64,000 bases of DNA from Podarcis raffonei (Eukaryota > Chordata > Lepidosauria > Squamata > Lacertidae): NCBI RefSeq assembly GCF_027172205.1, contig NC_070617.1, forward strand, positions 1,247,501 to 1,311,500, read 5' to 3'. Both the position numbers and the translations under genes were made by a program. The notes under the pieces are model-generated. The model was not told the origin of the DNA. It was given only the letters and a program-made list of their open reading frames with translations, and did no database searches. Positions 11,401 to 22,800 of the stretch are shown here, piece after piece (the stretch's first letter is position 1; each line of letters starts with the position of its first letter).

Positions 11401-12919
11401 CACTTTCCCCCCAAGGAGCTCAAAATCCCTTCTCCAGTTAATCCCTACAACAGCCCAGGGATGTAGATTAGGCTGAGAGGCAGGCACTGACCCAAGGTCA
11501 CTCATTGGAGATTCAAACCTTGGTCTCCCATGTCCCAGTCAGACACTCACCACTACACCACACTGGCTCTCGGTGGCTTTAGACTTGTGCTTCCACCACA
11601 ATTTCTGTGAAATGAACTAGCCTAGCTTGGATGCACTAAGTCCCTGCCAATGAGTGAAGTAAGAACTTTGGGCTGAGGGCCTCACACATATTCCTATCAA
11701 ATGCTGTGCAGGATGAAACCAGCATCTCCTCTATTCAGGAAAGCCAGTTGTGGAGCTTGCAGCAGCTTCTCTCCTGGGGGGCTGAGACTTTCTGAGACTG
11801 TCTTCTTTCTTCTCCATGATATGTGATATTTTCATTCCCCTTCCTGTACTTTGGGCTGGTATAGAAGAATAAGAAGGCTAAAAAGCATTTAACAGGGTAG
11901 GATGGACTGTACTGAGAGGTATTTAGTGGGTGAAGGAGACAGAAGGGATTGGGACAGGTAAGAACAGTCCCCTTCTCCCTCCCTCCCTCCCTCCATTGAC
12001 TTTTCCTTTCCTTCTCTCCCACTCCCACACATACCAGTCACTCATTCTGAAACCTCCCAATCACTGCCCAATCCTATGCATGTTTACTCATACATAAGTC
12101 CCACTAATTACAGCAAAGCTTATCCTCAGATAATGTATATAGGATTGCAGCCGTACTCTTGAGGGATGGGGGGGCATTCTCTTGCTATGTCTCTTCTATC
12201 AAATTTCATTTTGCTGCAGAGAATAATTAATAGATTGACCATTGGTTTGACTCAATTTAAGGCAGCTTTCTATTACCCTCTTTCTTGAAACGTACATAAG
12301 ATGTGGCCCTCAGACTCCAATTTGTCATCTCCCAAACTACAAGATTATGTTGACAAATATTTTTGAATGGGTGCGATGGAAAGCTTCCTCACAGTCCCCT
12401 ATTGGTGCGATGGAAAGCTTCCTCACAGTCCCCTTCTAAAATGGGCAGACTGAGCACCTATGCACCAGAGCCAGAATAGAGAGCAAATAGATAATATAAG
12501 GCTAATATTTCCAGTACAAGCACAGCCTAATTACACATATGTTGGACAATGTCCTTTTCTCAACCTTTAATATTTCTTTTAAAAACCAAGTTAAAAAAAC
12601 AATTATTCATGCCGATATACAGACCTTCTAAATTAAAAATGAAAACTTTTGCTTACACTGGGGACTTAATCAGGGAGTGTTGAGAAGGGTATTGGTTGAA
12701 GGAAACTATGGAGAACACAGGATTTGACAGCTGAGACACTATCCCACTGATGAGGAAATCACCCGACTGGTGCCACTCGTGTGGAACATCTTCAGGATTA
12801 TTTCTGGTGCACTTAACAGCATGCACATAGCACACCATGTTCGGAAGCAGCAGAAGCAGAAGCAGCAGCATCCCAATACATGTGCAAATTCCTCTCTCTA
12901 TACGTATAAAACAAGCCAC
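4554..12919 (-). CDS. V2R-B: vomeronasal type-2 receptor, complete
   Basis: Family C GPCR for chemosignals (family knowledge). Six exons: 12657-12919, 11015-11306, 9229-10119, 8672-8890, 7684-7810 and 4554-5455, all with GT-AG borders and phases 2,0,0,0,1. Together they give 897 residues without a stop. Residues 1-40 hold the signal peptide; 41-482 the Venus-flytrap ligand domain; 483-597 the domain end and cysteine-rich NCD3G part; 598-897 seven membrane segments and tail. The first ATG (12919) adds 16 residues ahead of the leucine run; the inner ATG at 12871 gives a more typical signal peptide. Exon 4 is nine bases shorter than in its neighbours (219 against 228), in frame. It looks functional. 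Annotation pipelines usually call such genes VMN2R26-like. Confidence 0.93.
5456..7683. other. V2R-B intron 5
   Basis: About 2.2 kb of mostly A+T-rich sequence. I recognise no gene or repeat family in it beyond short homopolymer runs near 5770. Confidence 0.45.
7684..7810 (-). CDS. V2R-B exon 5 (cysteine-rich NCD3G)
   Basis: 127 bp. Cysteines in [27 protein letters not shown] match the family pattern. The usual FCCYDC is FCCYAC here. Ends one base into an Asp codon completed by exon 6. Confidence 0.9.
8314..8503. mobile_element. Tc1/mariner-type MITE with TA target duplication
   Basis: 190 bp element whose ends are inverted copies: CAGTGATACCTTGGTTT on the left and, inverted, CAGTGGCACCTTGGTTT on the right. 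Each end is flanked by TA (8312-8313 and 8504-8505), as expected for Tc1/mariner transposition. It has no coding capacity, so it is non-autonomous. It lies in V2R-B intron 4. Confidence 0.8.
8672..8890 (-). CDS. V2R-B exon 4
   Basis: 219 bp, 73 codons, open; includes [18 protein letters not shown] and [18 protein letters not shown]. Acceptor CACCCAG, donor GTGAGG. Nine bases shorter than the 228 bp seen in C, D and F. Confidence 0.88.
9229..10119 (-). CDS. V2R-B exon 3 (main ligand-binding exon)
   Basis: 891 bp, 297 codons, open. Begins ISYGSFEP (family form: IYGSAP), carries [29 protein letters not shown] and [20 protein letters not shown], and ends at donor GTAAGG. It is the longest exon 3 in the window. 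Confidence 0.92.
10196..10383 (+). mobile_element. CR1 LINE 3' end fragment
   Basis: Plus-strand CR1 terminus: a WN..P..VV..SL.VFKQRLD-like frame, then GGGGGTTGGACTGGTTGACG and the terminal TATGATTCTATG. In V2R-B intron 2, with no visible target duplication. Confidence 0.8.
11015..11306 (-). CDS. V2R-B exon 2
   Basis: 292 bp; acceptor ATCTGCAG, donor GTAGG. Encodes [20 protein letters not shown] with the NVT sequon; close copy of V2R-A exon 2, so A and B are recent tandem duplicates or share converted sequence here. Confidence 0.9.
11390..11571 (-). mobile_element. CORE-SINE / MIR-like SINE
   Basis: On the minus strand: a tRNA-like head (GAGCCAGTGTGGTGTAGTGG with A-box-like sequence, then a B-box-like GGTTTGAATC), followed by the conserved core GAGTGACCTTGGGTCAGT and a tail GAGCTCCTTGGGG. 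The same structure recurs at 17022-17274. Confidence 0.75.
12370..12434. repeat. Two-copy 31-bp direct repeat
   Basis: The 31 bases from 12370-12400 recur exactly at 12404-12434, separated by three bases. A simple local duplication in V2R-B intron 1. Confidence 0.85.
12657..12919 (-). CDS. V2R-B exon 1
   Basis: Leucine-rich signal segment ([14 protein letters not shown]) beginning at the second ATG, then [18 protein letters not shown], the standard exon-1 pattern. Donor GTAAGC; phase 2 end. Confidence 0.85.
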
Positions 12920-13339
12920 TGCCCTGATTAAAAGATGATTTAAATTGCTGAAGACTCTGGGAATGTAATTCTCACATGGACTTATTACCTTTGCCTAACC
13001 ATTAAGCTCAGCTGTTTTTCAGAAGTGTGTCTTGAATTCTAATTGACAACACAATATTCAGACTTGTCCTATACATGTGGGTGAGTGGAGGAATTATCCA
13101 AATGATAGAGACCTGCCTCTCTCTTCCCCCTAATCTTAGCTGTCTGTGGAACATTGGGTTTCCTTATCATCATTTCAGTCTTTTTATCAATACCTTTTTT
13201 TATTCACTTCTAAAAGGCTACTGGCACTCTGGGCAGATTATAGACATTTTGATAATTGCAGAGTAGATAATGATTTCTGCAGTGTTTTTGGATGCTGTTA
13301 TGCATCAACAGGAGCAAAACTCCTGCCAGAAAAATATTT

Positions 13340-13565
13340 GTCAGATCATGGAATTTTACCTAAACGATCACCTAGTCCAACTCTGCCACACGGTCCTGCA
13401 AAACTGGTTATCCATCATCTGCTTAGAAACTTTTAATGAAGGGGGTTCTACTAGCATGCAAGACCACCTGTCCCCTTATGAAACAGCTCACACTATTCCA
13501 AAGATTTGCTCTCTAAGGTCTCAGAACTTCACAATTCAGCAGATCTGCCTGATCCCTTCTAGCTG
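13340..13565 (-). mobile_element. Old CR1 LINE 3' end
   Basis: Minus-strand reading resembles the CR1 terminus (GAGTTGGACTAGGTGATCG near the left end, preceded by a truncated C-terminal frame). Much diverged. Confidence 0.5.
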
Positions 13566-14254
13566 CACCAGCATGACAGAGAAGGGGGATTTAGGCTGAG
13601 CTACAATGACTCCCAATATCGAATCTTTTAGGAGGCAGAGCTTGCTTGGGATAAAAATGTCAGTGCTACAATTCGTCTTCCCTTCCCCTTAGGACAAAAC
13701 ATTAAACATAAATATAAAAATACTAATTCTTAGTGATGAATACCCTATGTGAGAAAAATAATAATAAAATAATTCATTTTTAATCACTTATTTGCAAAAA
13801 TTAATGCTTTCTCTGCTAATTCAATCCTACATTCTGTGCCCCCTGCAATATTGAATGAACAACCTATGCTGTGCAGTACTTCTTCATGGGTTTTGGGAAC
13901 AGGGAGACTATACCAAACTATGTCCGATGTAGGGAGAATGGGCTTGGACCCAATGCTAGCCCTACTAGACTTATTTTAGATGGTGAATATGATCAACATA
14001 GGTTCATTGTTTTCAATGGAGTCACTCCGAATCGAACTTAGTTGGGTACAACCCATAGGGAATGCAACTCCCCTTCAGATATCAAACAGATATCTGAGCC
14101 GTTCTATGCATGGCATTCTTCTTGATGTATATGGGAAACTCTCCACCAGCACTGTTTCACTAGGGCCACAAATGAAAATGAATAAAAAAGGGCAGAGAGG
14201 TCTCATCAGGGTTAGGAAGGGTGTTGCGTAGAGAAAAATCCCTCATGGTCTGCA

Positions 14255-14420
14255 AGTGTCATAATGGGCTCAATGAAAGCCAATAAGCTGAAAACTGACA
14301 AGACAGAAGTGCTGTGGTTTGCTTGTTCCTATGTCCAGGAATGAGATAGGCAGCCTGTTCTGGAAAAGATCTCACTCATTCTGATGGACTGGGTTTCTAC
14401 TCCAGAGGTACTACGTGATT
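14255..14420 (+). mobile_element. Possible L2-like LINE scrap
   Basis: The plus frame reads ANKLKTDKTEVLWF, comparable to the L2-like motif LKLNPSKTEVLWLG present in the long LINE at 46065-49244. Too short for certainty. Confidence 0.35.
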
Positions 14421-15068
14421 TGATCTTGTCTCGGCAAGTGTGCATTGGGCTGCATGGTGTAATAACTTATGGAATTTAGCTTCTGCTGAAAAAAATCAAC
14501 ACACACACACAGACATAAACAGCATGTTTCTAGGGGAATGAAGGACCCACCATGTTTCTATATCATCTGGTGGGATTTTATTTCCTATGCTTCCGAATTT
14601 GATCTGTGTTCACCATCCTTGTCAGCTTGGGGAATATGGATGTCGTGATTTATATTGGTGTGCCACCATTTCTTTTTCCTGTTATTTATTGCTTGTTTGG
14701 TGTACGATATAATTTTGCATTTTTGGATTGTTTATAATGTCAATAAATAAAAAGGAGAATAGAGCGGGTGTCCTGGGAAGCCCTGGGAGAGTAATTTGGG
14801 TGGGGGGCAGAAACCAAAGGAGACATCTAAGCAGCCCCTCCACCTGAGGCAGTTCCCTAAGCCTGCCTAGTGAAAGAGCCAGGCCTCAGCAGAAAAGCAG
14901 AAAAAACCAAAAGTAGCTGTTTCATAAGGCCAAAACATAACACAAAAATCCTGAATATAATTTGATTCCTTCACATCCTCCTGCCTTGATTTATACTTCT
15001 TTCATAATCCTAGGTAGAATAATGACAACCTAAAGGAAACCACAAATATCAATATTATTAAGTACTTT

Positions 15069-15417
15069 TTGCTGTTCAACTCAGGTATTGCAACAATCAG
15101 GTAGGATTTGGGGTCAAAGAATCATTTTTGCCATAAAATCATTATTCTCTGCTATCATTGAATTAAGTAGCTTTCATAAAGGATCTCTTCTGCTATTTAT
15201 AGTTTTCTTTGTATTAGCTGCTCTATGTTGTTCAACCCAGGTCTCACCAAATGTAGCATTTTGGTGGAAAGAATAATCCAGCACTGGAAGCCAAGATGGA
15301 GAGCTGCCATGTATTTTCCTCATGTTCTCAGGTATGTAGGAACAAAGGATAGCCAAAAACCGCAAAAGACCAGCATGGTAAAGTTGATGGACCTGGCTCC
15401 CTTAAAAGCATGATCTT
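15069..15417 (-). pseudogene. V2R exon-6 tail remnants
   Basis: The minus strand shows two overlapping-type remnants of the end of a V2R exon 6. Positions 15229-15417 carry [18 protein letters not shown]-like sequence through to the RPGLNN-EQL tail with small deletions; 15069-15119 is a second copy of the extreme tail only. Nothing of the other exons is seen nearby, so this is a dead receptor copy lying in the same direction as B and C. The start of the exon (about two thirds) is missing. Confidence 0.8.
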
Positions 15418-15923
15418 AGTGGCAGCTTCCTGCACCTATTTCCATTAACATGTTCTGAAGAGGAACATTCCATAAAATATTTATTTACATATTCATTATT
15501 TTTTGAAAGTAGCTTACAAAGATTCTCAGAGTAAGAACCTCAATCACGCCTGGTATCAGAAAAACAAGGAATGAGAGATCCAGATGGTACCAGCAGTATT
15601 TTGATGGCACTCATGCACTCATCTCTGGCCTTGTTTAGTGTCCTTGTTGAGGACCTAGCAATGGCATCTGAGGCGAGGCATTAGGGCTGAATAACTGGAT
15701 CTCAGTTTATGATGGAAGAGTGGTATGCCCTGAAGAAAAAGTGTGTGCTGAACAGCTCGTGATGGATGTCATTCTTTCCTTGGTAGGCAGCAGGCAGGTC
15801 GGTATCAAAACTGTAACATTAGTGAACACTTAATAAAATAAGCATATACATTTTGGGATGAAAATTCCAGCCTACTAAACCATTTTAGATTTTGCTAGGG
15901 AAATATAATCAAATGTTAAATTT

Positions 15924-16819
15924 TTACTTTCTTTTTAGCTGCTCCTTCTTGTTCAGTTCAGGTCTCAAGATAATTATATAACATTTAGGGGAAAAGATAC
16001 AGCTCAGTATCCCAGCACTGGAGGCCAAGATGGAGAAGATCTCCACAGCCACCAGGTTTTCCCCTTTGGTGCTTAGATAAGTTGGAACAAAAGACACCCA
16101 AACACTGCAAAACACCAACATGCTGAAAGTGATGAATTTGGCTTCGTTGAAAACGTCCGGCAGCTTCCGAGCAAAGAAAGCCACAATGAAGCTGACAAGA
16201 GCCAGCAGTCCCATGTAACCAAGAACATAGTAGAACATGTTGGCCGAGCCTTCATTGCATTCCACGATGATTTCTTCGGGCAGAGAGTGCATGTCCCGAT
16301 CTGGGAAAGGAGGGTCGCTACATAGCCAGACTATACAAATACTTGCTTGGATAAAGGAGCAGCCAAGAACGATAGAGATGGAAAATCTTTTCCCCACCCA
16401 TTTCCTCATTTTGGATCCTGGCTTGGTGGCCATGAAAGCCAGAACCACAGTGAGGGTTTTGGCCAAGACAGAAGAAATGGCTACTGAGAAGATGATCCCG
16501 AAAGCAGTTTGTCTCACAGTGCAGGTCCATGTCTGAGGCTGGCCAATGAAAAGCAAGGAGCAGAGGAAGCAGAGCAGGAGGGAGACGAGCAGCGTGTAGG
16601 TGAGATTCCGGTTGTTGGCTTTGACAATGGGAGTGTTCCGGTTTTTGATGATGATTCCAAGCACCAAGGCTGTGGTTGCAGACAGAGCCAGAGCCAAAAG
16701 AGCCAAGCCGATGCCAAAAGTTTCTCCATAAGACAGGAAGTTTTCTCTTTTGGGAAGGCATTGGCTTTTCTCTTTGTTAGGATACTGATTTTCTTGGCAG
16801 TGTAAGCAATCACCTATAT
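15924..16819 (-). CDS. V2R-C exon 6 (seven membrane segments)
   Basis: 896 bp ending in TAA at 15924-15926. [19 protein letters not shown] is followed by seven membrane segments. First-loop [16 protein letters not shown] differs from HRDT in other genes. The tail ends QLKRK, two residues shorter than the usual RRRNH-type end. Confidence 0.93.
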
Positions 16820-19800
16820 CTTGAAGGGGGAATAAATATATCAGGCTTCCAGATACATAGTTTTGGGTCTTGCTGAGGTACAATTATTTATGGTAAAGGA
16901 TCAGGAAACTTTGAATGCTGTTGTACTACGTTTCAATGCAATTTACAGTATACGAAATACAAAACATTATCTTTTCCAGAAAACCTTTAGACTATTAACC
17001 TGTTTTGTCTTTAAAGTAAGAAGAAGAGTTTGGATTTGATATCCTGCTTTATCACTACACTAAAGAGTCTCGAAGCAGCTAACAGTCTTCTTTCCCTCCT
17101 TTCCCTTCCTCCCCCACAACAAACACTCTGTGAGGTGAGTGGGGCTGAGAGACTTCAAAGAAGTGTGACTAGCCCAAGGTCACCCAGCAGCTACATGTGG
17201 AGGAGCAGGGAATCAAACCCGGTTCACCAGATTACGAGTCCACCACTCTTAACCACTACACCACGCTGGCTCTCTAAGTTATTTTTTGAGTACTTAGGTT
17301 TCTTTCCAGTGGTTAATTAAATCAGACTTAACATCCAGTAGCTAAAGTCTGATACACACTGTTTAGATGATAAGCTCCATAAACCTCAAAGGGTTTATCT
17401 GTATTTACACATGCATATGATTAAAGTTTTGGTGTGTCTCTCGCATTCTTTTTGCTGTGTTTCCAGCACTCAAGTGACCACTCTGGGCACAAGCTTGGGC
17501 TCCTCAGACAGGTAAACCCTTTCAAGGAATCTGGATGGAGAAATATTATTTATCAAAACTATGTTTTGCAGTAGAAGGGGACCTAAGAAAGGAAGTTTCC
17601 TTGAACAATATAGAAAGCATTTCCTAGAAAGCAAAGCAAAAGGTTGCCCAGAAAGACAGCTTAACATCAACAGAAGACTAATGCTGTTGGTATAATCTAG
17701 TCAACACACCTGTATGGTTATAAAAAGCACATTACTCTTGAACTGACAGTGCTAAATCTTTGGTGATTAAGTAAGCTGTGGTAGCAATCCCTGAAGTTTA
17801 TGGGCATGGGCGTAAGCAGAATAGATGTTTATTAGGTAAAGGTAAAGGACCCCTGACCATTAGGTCAAGTCGTGACCGACTCTGGGGTTGCGGTGCTCAT
17901 CTCACTTTATTGGCCGAGGGAGCCGGCGCACAGCTTCCAGGTCATGTGGCCAGCATGACTAAGCCACTTCTGGCGGACCAGAGCAGCGCACGGAAACGCT
18001 GATTACCTTCCCGCTGGAGCGATACCTATTTATCTACTTGCACTGGCATGCTTTTGAACTGCTAGGTTGGCAGGAGCAGGGACCGAGCAACGGGAGCTCA
18101 CCCCGTGCAGGGATTCAAACCGCCAACCTTCTGATCAGCAAGTCCTAGGCTATGTGGTTTAACCCCCCGTGCCACCCGTGTCCCTAAGATGTTTATTAGC
18201 TGTTCATAAATCAGGGTGTTTGTCAGCTCCTTCTTGCACAGCAACCACAACAGAGCATTATGCTTTCTGAGATGTACATATCTCCCTTTTGACATAGCCA
18301 ACTCCATCACAGGTATTCAGAACATGTTGTTTCCTACCTGTCTGGTTTGAAACCTTCCCTTCTGGACACGGAGCACAATCATAGCAACAAAACGGTTCCC
18401 CTTCTTTCCTTTGTCTGCTGTAACCTGGATGGCAGGGGTCATTACACAAGGCCAGGGGAACCACCTAACCAAGAAAAAGAAGGCATTGCATGTATTCTGC
18501 TGTGCTCTCAGTTGCTCTTTGACTTTTCATCAACAGGGGGCTCTACTGAAATAAGGCATAAGATGTTTGTTTCAGATGCAAGTTGGTGGTGCCAATCACC
18601 AAGATCTGTGCATATTAAAGCCAAGACACAAATGTCCTGAACTTCTGCTAGTGAGTGGATAAAGGAAAGAAGGTACGCAAGCCCATGGATCCCTTGATAT
18701 ATGTTTCCTCTTTTAGAATATTTTTGTCAAGATGAGAAACTGCAGGGTGTTGAACCCTGGGAACCAGAATCACTACAGTGACAAACTCATCTAACAGGAT
18801 GTAAATGATTATAAAACAAATCCGACAAATATCTCCCAATGGACAACAGAAGTTGCAATTGGGTGCTACCTGGTTAAAACTTTGGTGCCATGTAATGATC
18901 TTCTCATTAATGCAGAAATCTTTGCCCAGTGGAGCTTGGGGATCCATTTCCCCAACTTTCACTCTTAAGAAGGACTTATTGTGGAAAGTCACCCAGTTGA
19001 TGATATCAAATCCACCTTCTAGCTCATGGTTCTCATTAAAAAACGCAGTGTCCCCAGCGCTGTTGTTAAAGAAGATATTCTTCAGGAAAGGTTGAAGCTG
19101 CAGAGGAACAGGAGATTAGGAGGAAACAGAGAACACACAACAAAGATTCTGTTTTCTCATGCTGGGATAAACTCACAGTATTTCTTGAAACTTCTCTGGC
19201 TAGTGAAGGGAAATTCCTTAGCCATGTGGTTTTTACTTGTTTCTCAAGGAGAACACCAGTAATGGCAAGTTGTTGCCACTATAACCCCATTTTCCTTCCT
19301 TCCTGGGACTTTGGAAAGGGAACAGCAAAGACACCTCCACAAAGCCACTGTCTTGATGAATCTACCAAAGAAGACAGTACTACCACCAGTTTCACAAATT
19401 ACTTTAAAAAAGAAGTTTATGAAGTTTAAACTGACACTCTCACATCCCCACAGACAGACATACACTTCCATTTATCTCATAACTTCATGTATGAGAGACC
19501 GAGAAAGTGCTGCCACAGGCTGAAGGAGATCATAGAACACAAAAAGACTGTAAACAGGATGCATATATTTGGGAGAAGAAAAGGCCAAGGAGTAAACCCT
19601 ACACAAATCCAGGGTAGAGTCAATAAGATGGTTGGGTGGCACCTTGAATGTCTCCTTCCAGAATTTTGTGCAGCCAAGTTGGTGCCATATTGCTCTGCTT
19701 TCCTTTGGAAATCAGTATCAGTGAGGTCAAGGGTGGGTCTTGTTGATGGAGCAGCCCAGGACCTCCAGACACACTGCCCAGGCTTGCACCCTGTGGAGGT

Positions 19801-22800
19801 CACCGCGATGCTGCTAATGCCACAGTTTGACTTAACCCTGGAGGCACACTAATAATAATAATAATAATAATTTTTTATTTATACCCCGCCCTCCCCAGCC
19901 AAGGCCGGGCTCAGGGCGGCTAACAAGCAATAATAAAAACAAGCTGAATGATTACAACTTAAAACAAAATTAAAATACAACATTAAAATATTGAAACATT
20001 AAAATATTAAAATGCCTCATTAAAATGCCTCATCGCAGGAGGAGAAGGAAAAGAAAAAAGAAAGAGAGGGAGGGAGGGAGGGAGGGAATCAAATTGGCTC
20101 CAAGCCAAAGGCCAGGCAGAACAACTCTATCTTACAGGCCCTGCAGAAAGAAATCAGATCCTGCAGGGCCCTGGTCTCATGAGGCAGAGCGTTCCACCAG
20201 GTCGGAGCCAGTGTTGAAAAGGCCCTGGCTCTGGTTGAGGCTAATCTGACTTCCTTAGGGCCTGGGACCACTAGGGTGTTGCTATTTATGGACCTTGAGG
20301 CTCTCCGTGGGGCATACCAGGAGAGGCGCTCCCGTAGGTATGAAGGTCCTAGGCCATGAAGGGCTTTAAAGGTCAAAAGCAGCACCTTAAATCTGACCCT
20401 GTACTCCACCGGGAGCCAGTGCAGCTTGAAAAGCACTGGGTGAATATGCTCCCGTGGCAGAGACCCCGTGAGGAGCCTCGCTGCAGCATTCTGCACCCGC
20501 TGGAGTTTCTGGGACAGCTTCAAGGGCAGCCCCGCGTAGAGCGAATTACAGTAGTCAAGCCTGGAGGTGACCGTCACATGGATCACTCCAATGTTTCTCA
20601 ACACAGATGGATTTCAACAATTGCCAGAGGAACCTTTATGCTAGTTGACAATTTAAAAGCACTAGCAGAAGACAGAGAATTAGTCTGGCATTTCCTGGCT
20701 GCTGCCTATAATGGGGGGGCGGGGCTCCAGTCATGGAATGATAGCCTATTCAGTTGAGAATTGATCTGTTTTTCATGCTAGACCTTACCTGAAAATGTTG
20801 TGGCGCATGAGATCCCACATAGTTTCCAAGCATCCCCTGTCCATTTTTTGTTCTGGATACACACATGGCATGCAAAGCATGTGCCACAGCATAGACAGCA
20901 TTGTAGACGCTGTAGCTTTGGCTGGTCATTTGCATTTCAAAAAAAATCCCAGGAAGACTCTCCAGTTTCTCTTCACCTGTGCAGGTTTGGTCCAAATCCA
21001 CATCTAGAAACTTACAGCCAAAGGCCTGTTCCCAGAAGAGCCTGAGAAAGTCATCAGCATCAGAGTGAGGATTGAGGTTCAGGAGAAAATTGTGGAACCC
21101 CTCAGCCTCATTGGAATGAATGGCAAAGGATAAGGCACCATGGAAGCTTTGAATATCCAGATCTCTGTGAAATGTTTCCGTAGAGAAATCCCAATCAGCG
21201 GTGAAAACCCACACCTTGTTTATAGGCCTCAAATTGAGCATCCCACCTACCATTAGCAACCACTGCAGACATGTCCTGGTGTTAGTGTCTGCAGTTACAA
21301 CAAATACAACCACATTTGTTTCGCTTAGGGACCTGGCCTTATTCTGAAAGTCATTAAACATCTGAGAAGGATCAAGAAAGTCATTGGGGTTTGGCATTCT
21401 TTCAGCGACAGCTATACACATGTCATTTAGGGACAGCTGGTGTGTCAACTTTTTCACAAATGTTTCACCTTGATCATCATCTGTGACAAGGATTCCAACC
21501 CACTTCCACTGGAAAAACAGAAGAAGCTGGACAATCCCAGTGTATTGATGTCCTTCACTGGGGGCCATTTGGTATAAGGAAGAAATGTGGTCTTTGTCAC
21601 TCACCACTGGATTAAATGAAGAATAGGTGACCTAGAGAAGAGAAGAGGGTTCTTTTAAATCACCAGGTATCTTTGAATAATCAAACATATTATTAAGTAC
21701 ATCAGGCTGCAGCAACAGGAGAGACAGAGACCTGGGCTATTCCCGTAGTTCATTTGACAGGTCAGAACCACCTTTGCAACTGGGGTATGGTAAGGACTCC
21801 AAGATCTCCTGCAATGATTTTGCCCTGAGATTATATATTAAGTCTGAATCATATGCAATAGCTGTGGAATCTTAATTCCGTCCACACTCTTCTTACCTGG
21901 AGAATCTTATAAAGGCCCAAGATGGAGGCCATGTGGAAAGAAGTCTCAGGGCCAAGGCCCCCAATGACAGCAATCAGGTTCTTCTCAACACCACACTTGT
22001 AGTTGGGGACAGTCCTCTTCTGGCGAAACAGAAGATTCAAAGTATTCTGATAAGTCATCCTTGCATTGAGGTAGCTGTCATAGATCTGGAACCCCAAAGT
22101 GATATTGGGTAAAATCTTGGGGTTCTGATTGACCTCCTTCACAGCAAAGACTAAGGAAAGGACATGCTGGTAGTATTTGGGTACTGTGCTGAAACAAGAG
22201 AAAGATGATGAACGTGATGGACTCACCTGCTGTTGCTGGAGTATCTGGTGCAGCATAATCCACACACAAGACAGGTATACTTAGTCTAGGAGGAGAAAAG
22301 TACCCTAAAGGTAGTCAAAAACAAAGAGAACTGAAATTGTTGCAGCAAGACTATGTCAAGGTCGCTATAGGAAACAAATCACAAGTTCCACCAAAAACAG
22401 AATGGGAAGCAAAAATGCATAAGGACATAGCTTTATATATTCCACAAGTTATTTAAGAATGAAGGAGGTCAAGTTTTATTAAACTCAATAATATTTCTAA
22501 CACACACACTTTCCTAAGAAGCCATGCCCCTAAACGTTTCAATTACCACTTTTAAGAATATGCTTCTATTTGAAACTGTGATGAGCATCAGGTAAGAATT
22601 CAAAAGTAGAACACAGGATAAATCAAATACATTATTATCATGGAAAGGTAAAAAGCACTGAAGATCTTGGAATGTCTTGAATCTGGCATGGAGAAAGCAG
22701 GTGGGGGAATATCCTCTATCTCAACAGACAATAATTTGGGGACATTTTATGAATCTGAATTTTTGAAGATGTTGGAAATTCAGAAGAAGATGTTTCTTCA

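Larger units (their letters stand above)
11307..12656. other. V2R-B intron 1
   Basis: Contains a CORE-SINE (11390-11571), a CTCC-rich simple stretch near 11970-11995 and a two-copy 31-bp direct repeat (12370-12434). The remainder is unassigned. Confidence 0.5.
12920..15068. other. Spacer between V2R-B and V2R-C (left part)
   Basis: Contains a decayed CR1 3' end (13340-13565, minus) and a possible L2-like scrap around 14255-14420. A stretch near 14560-14760 ends in AATAAATAAAAAGG and may be an old retroelement tail. No gene is seen. Confidence 0.45.

Noticed and set aside
12370-12434. Direct repeats as a possible array
   Set aside because: Only two copies with a three-base gap; no repeat-spacer series.
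16237-16813. Overlapping frames on both strands of V2R-C exon 6 (for example 16318-16761)
   Set aside because: Shadows of the exon in other frames; only the 15924-16819 frame has membrane segments and family motifs.
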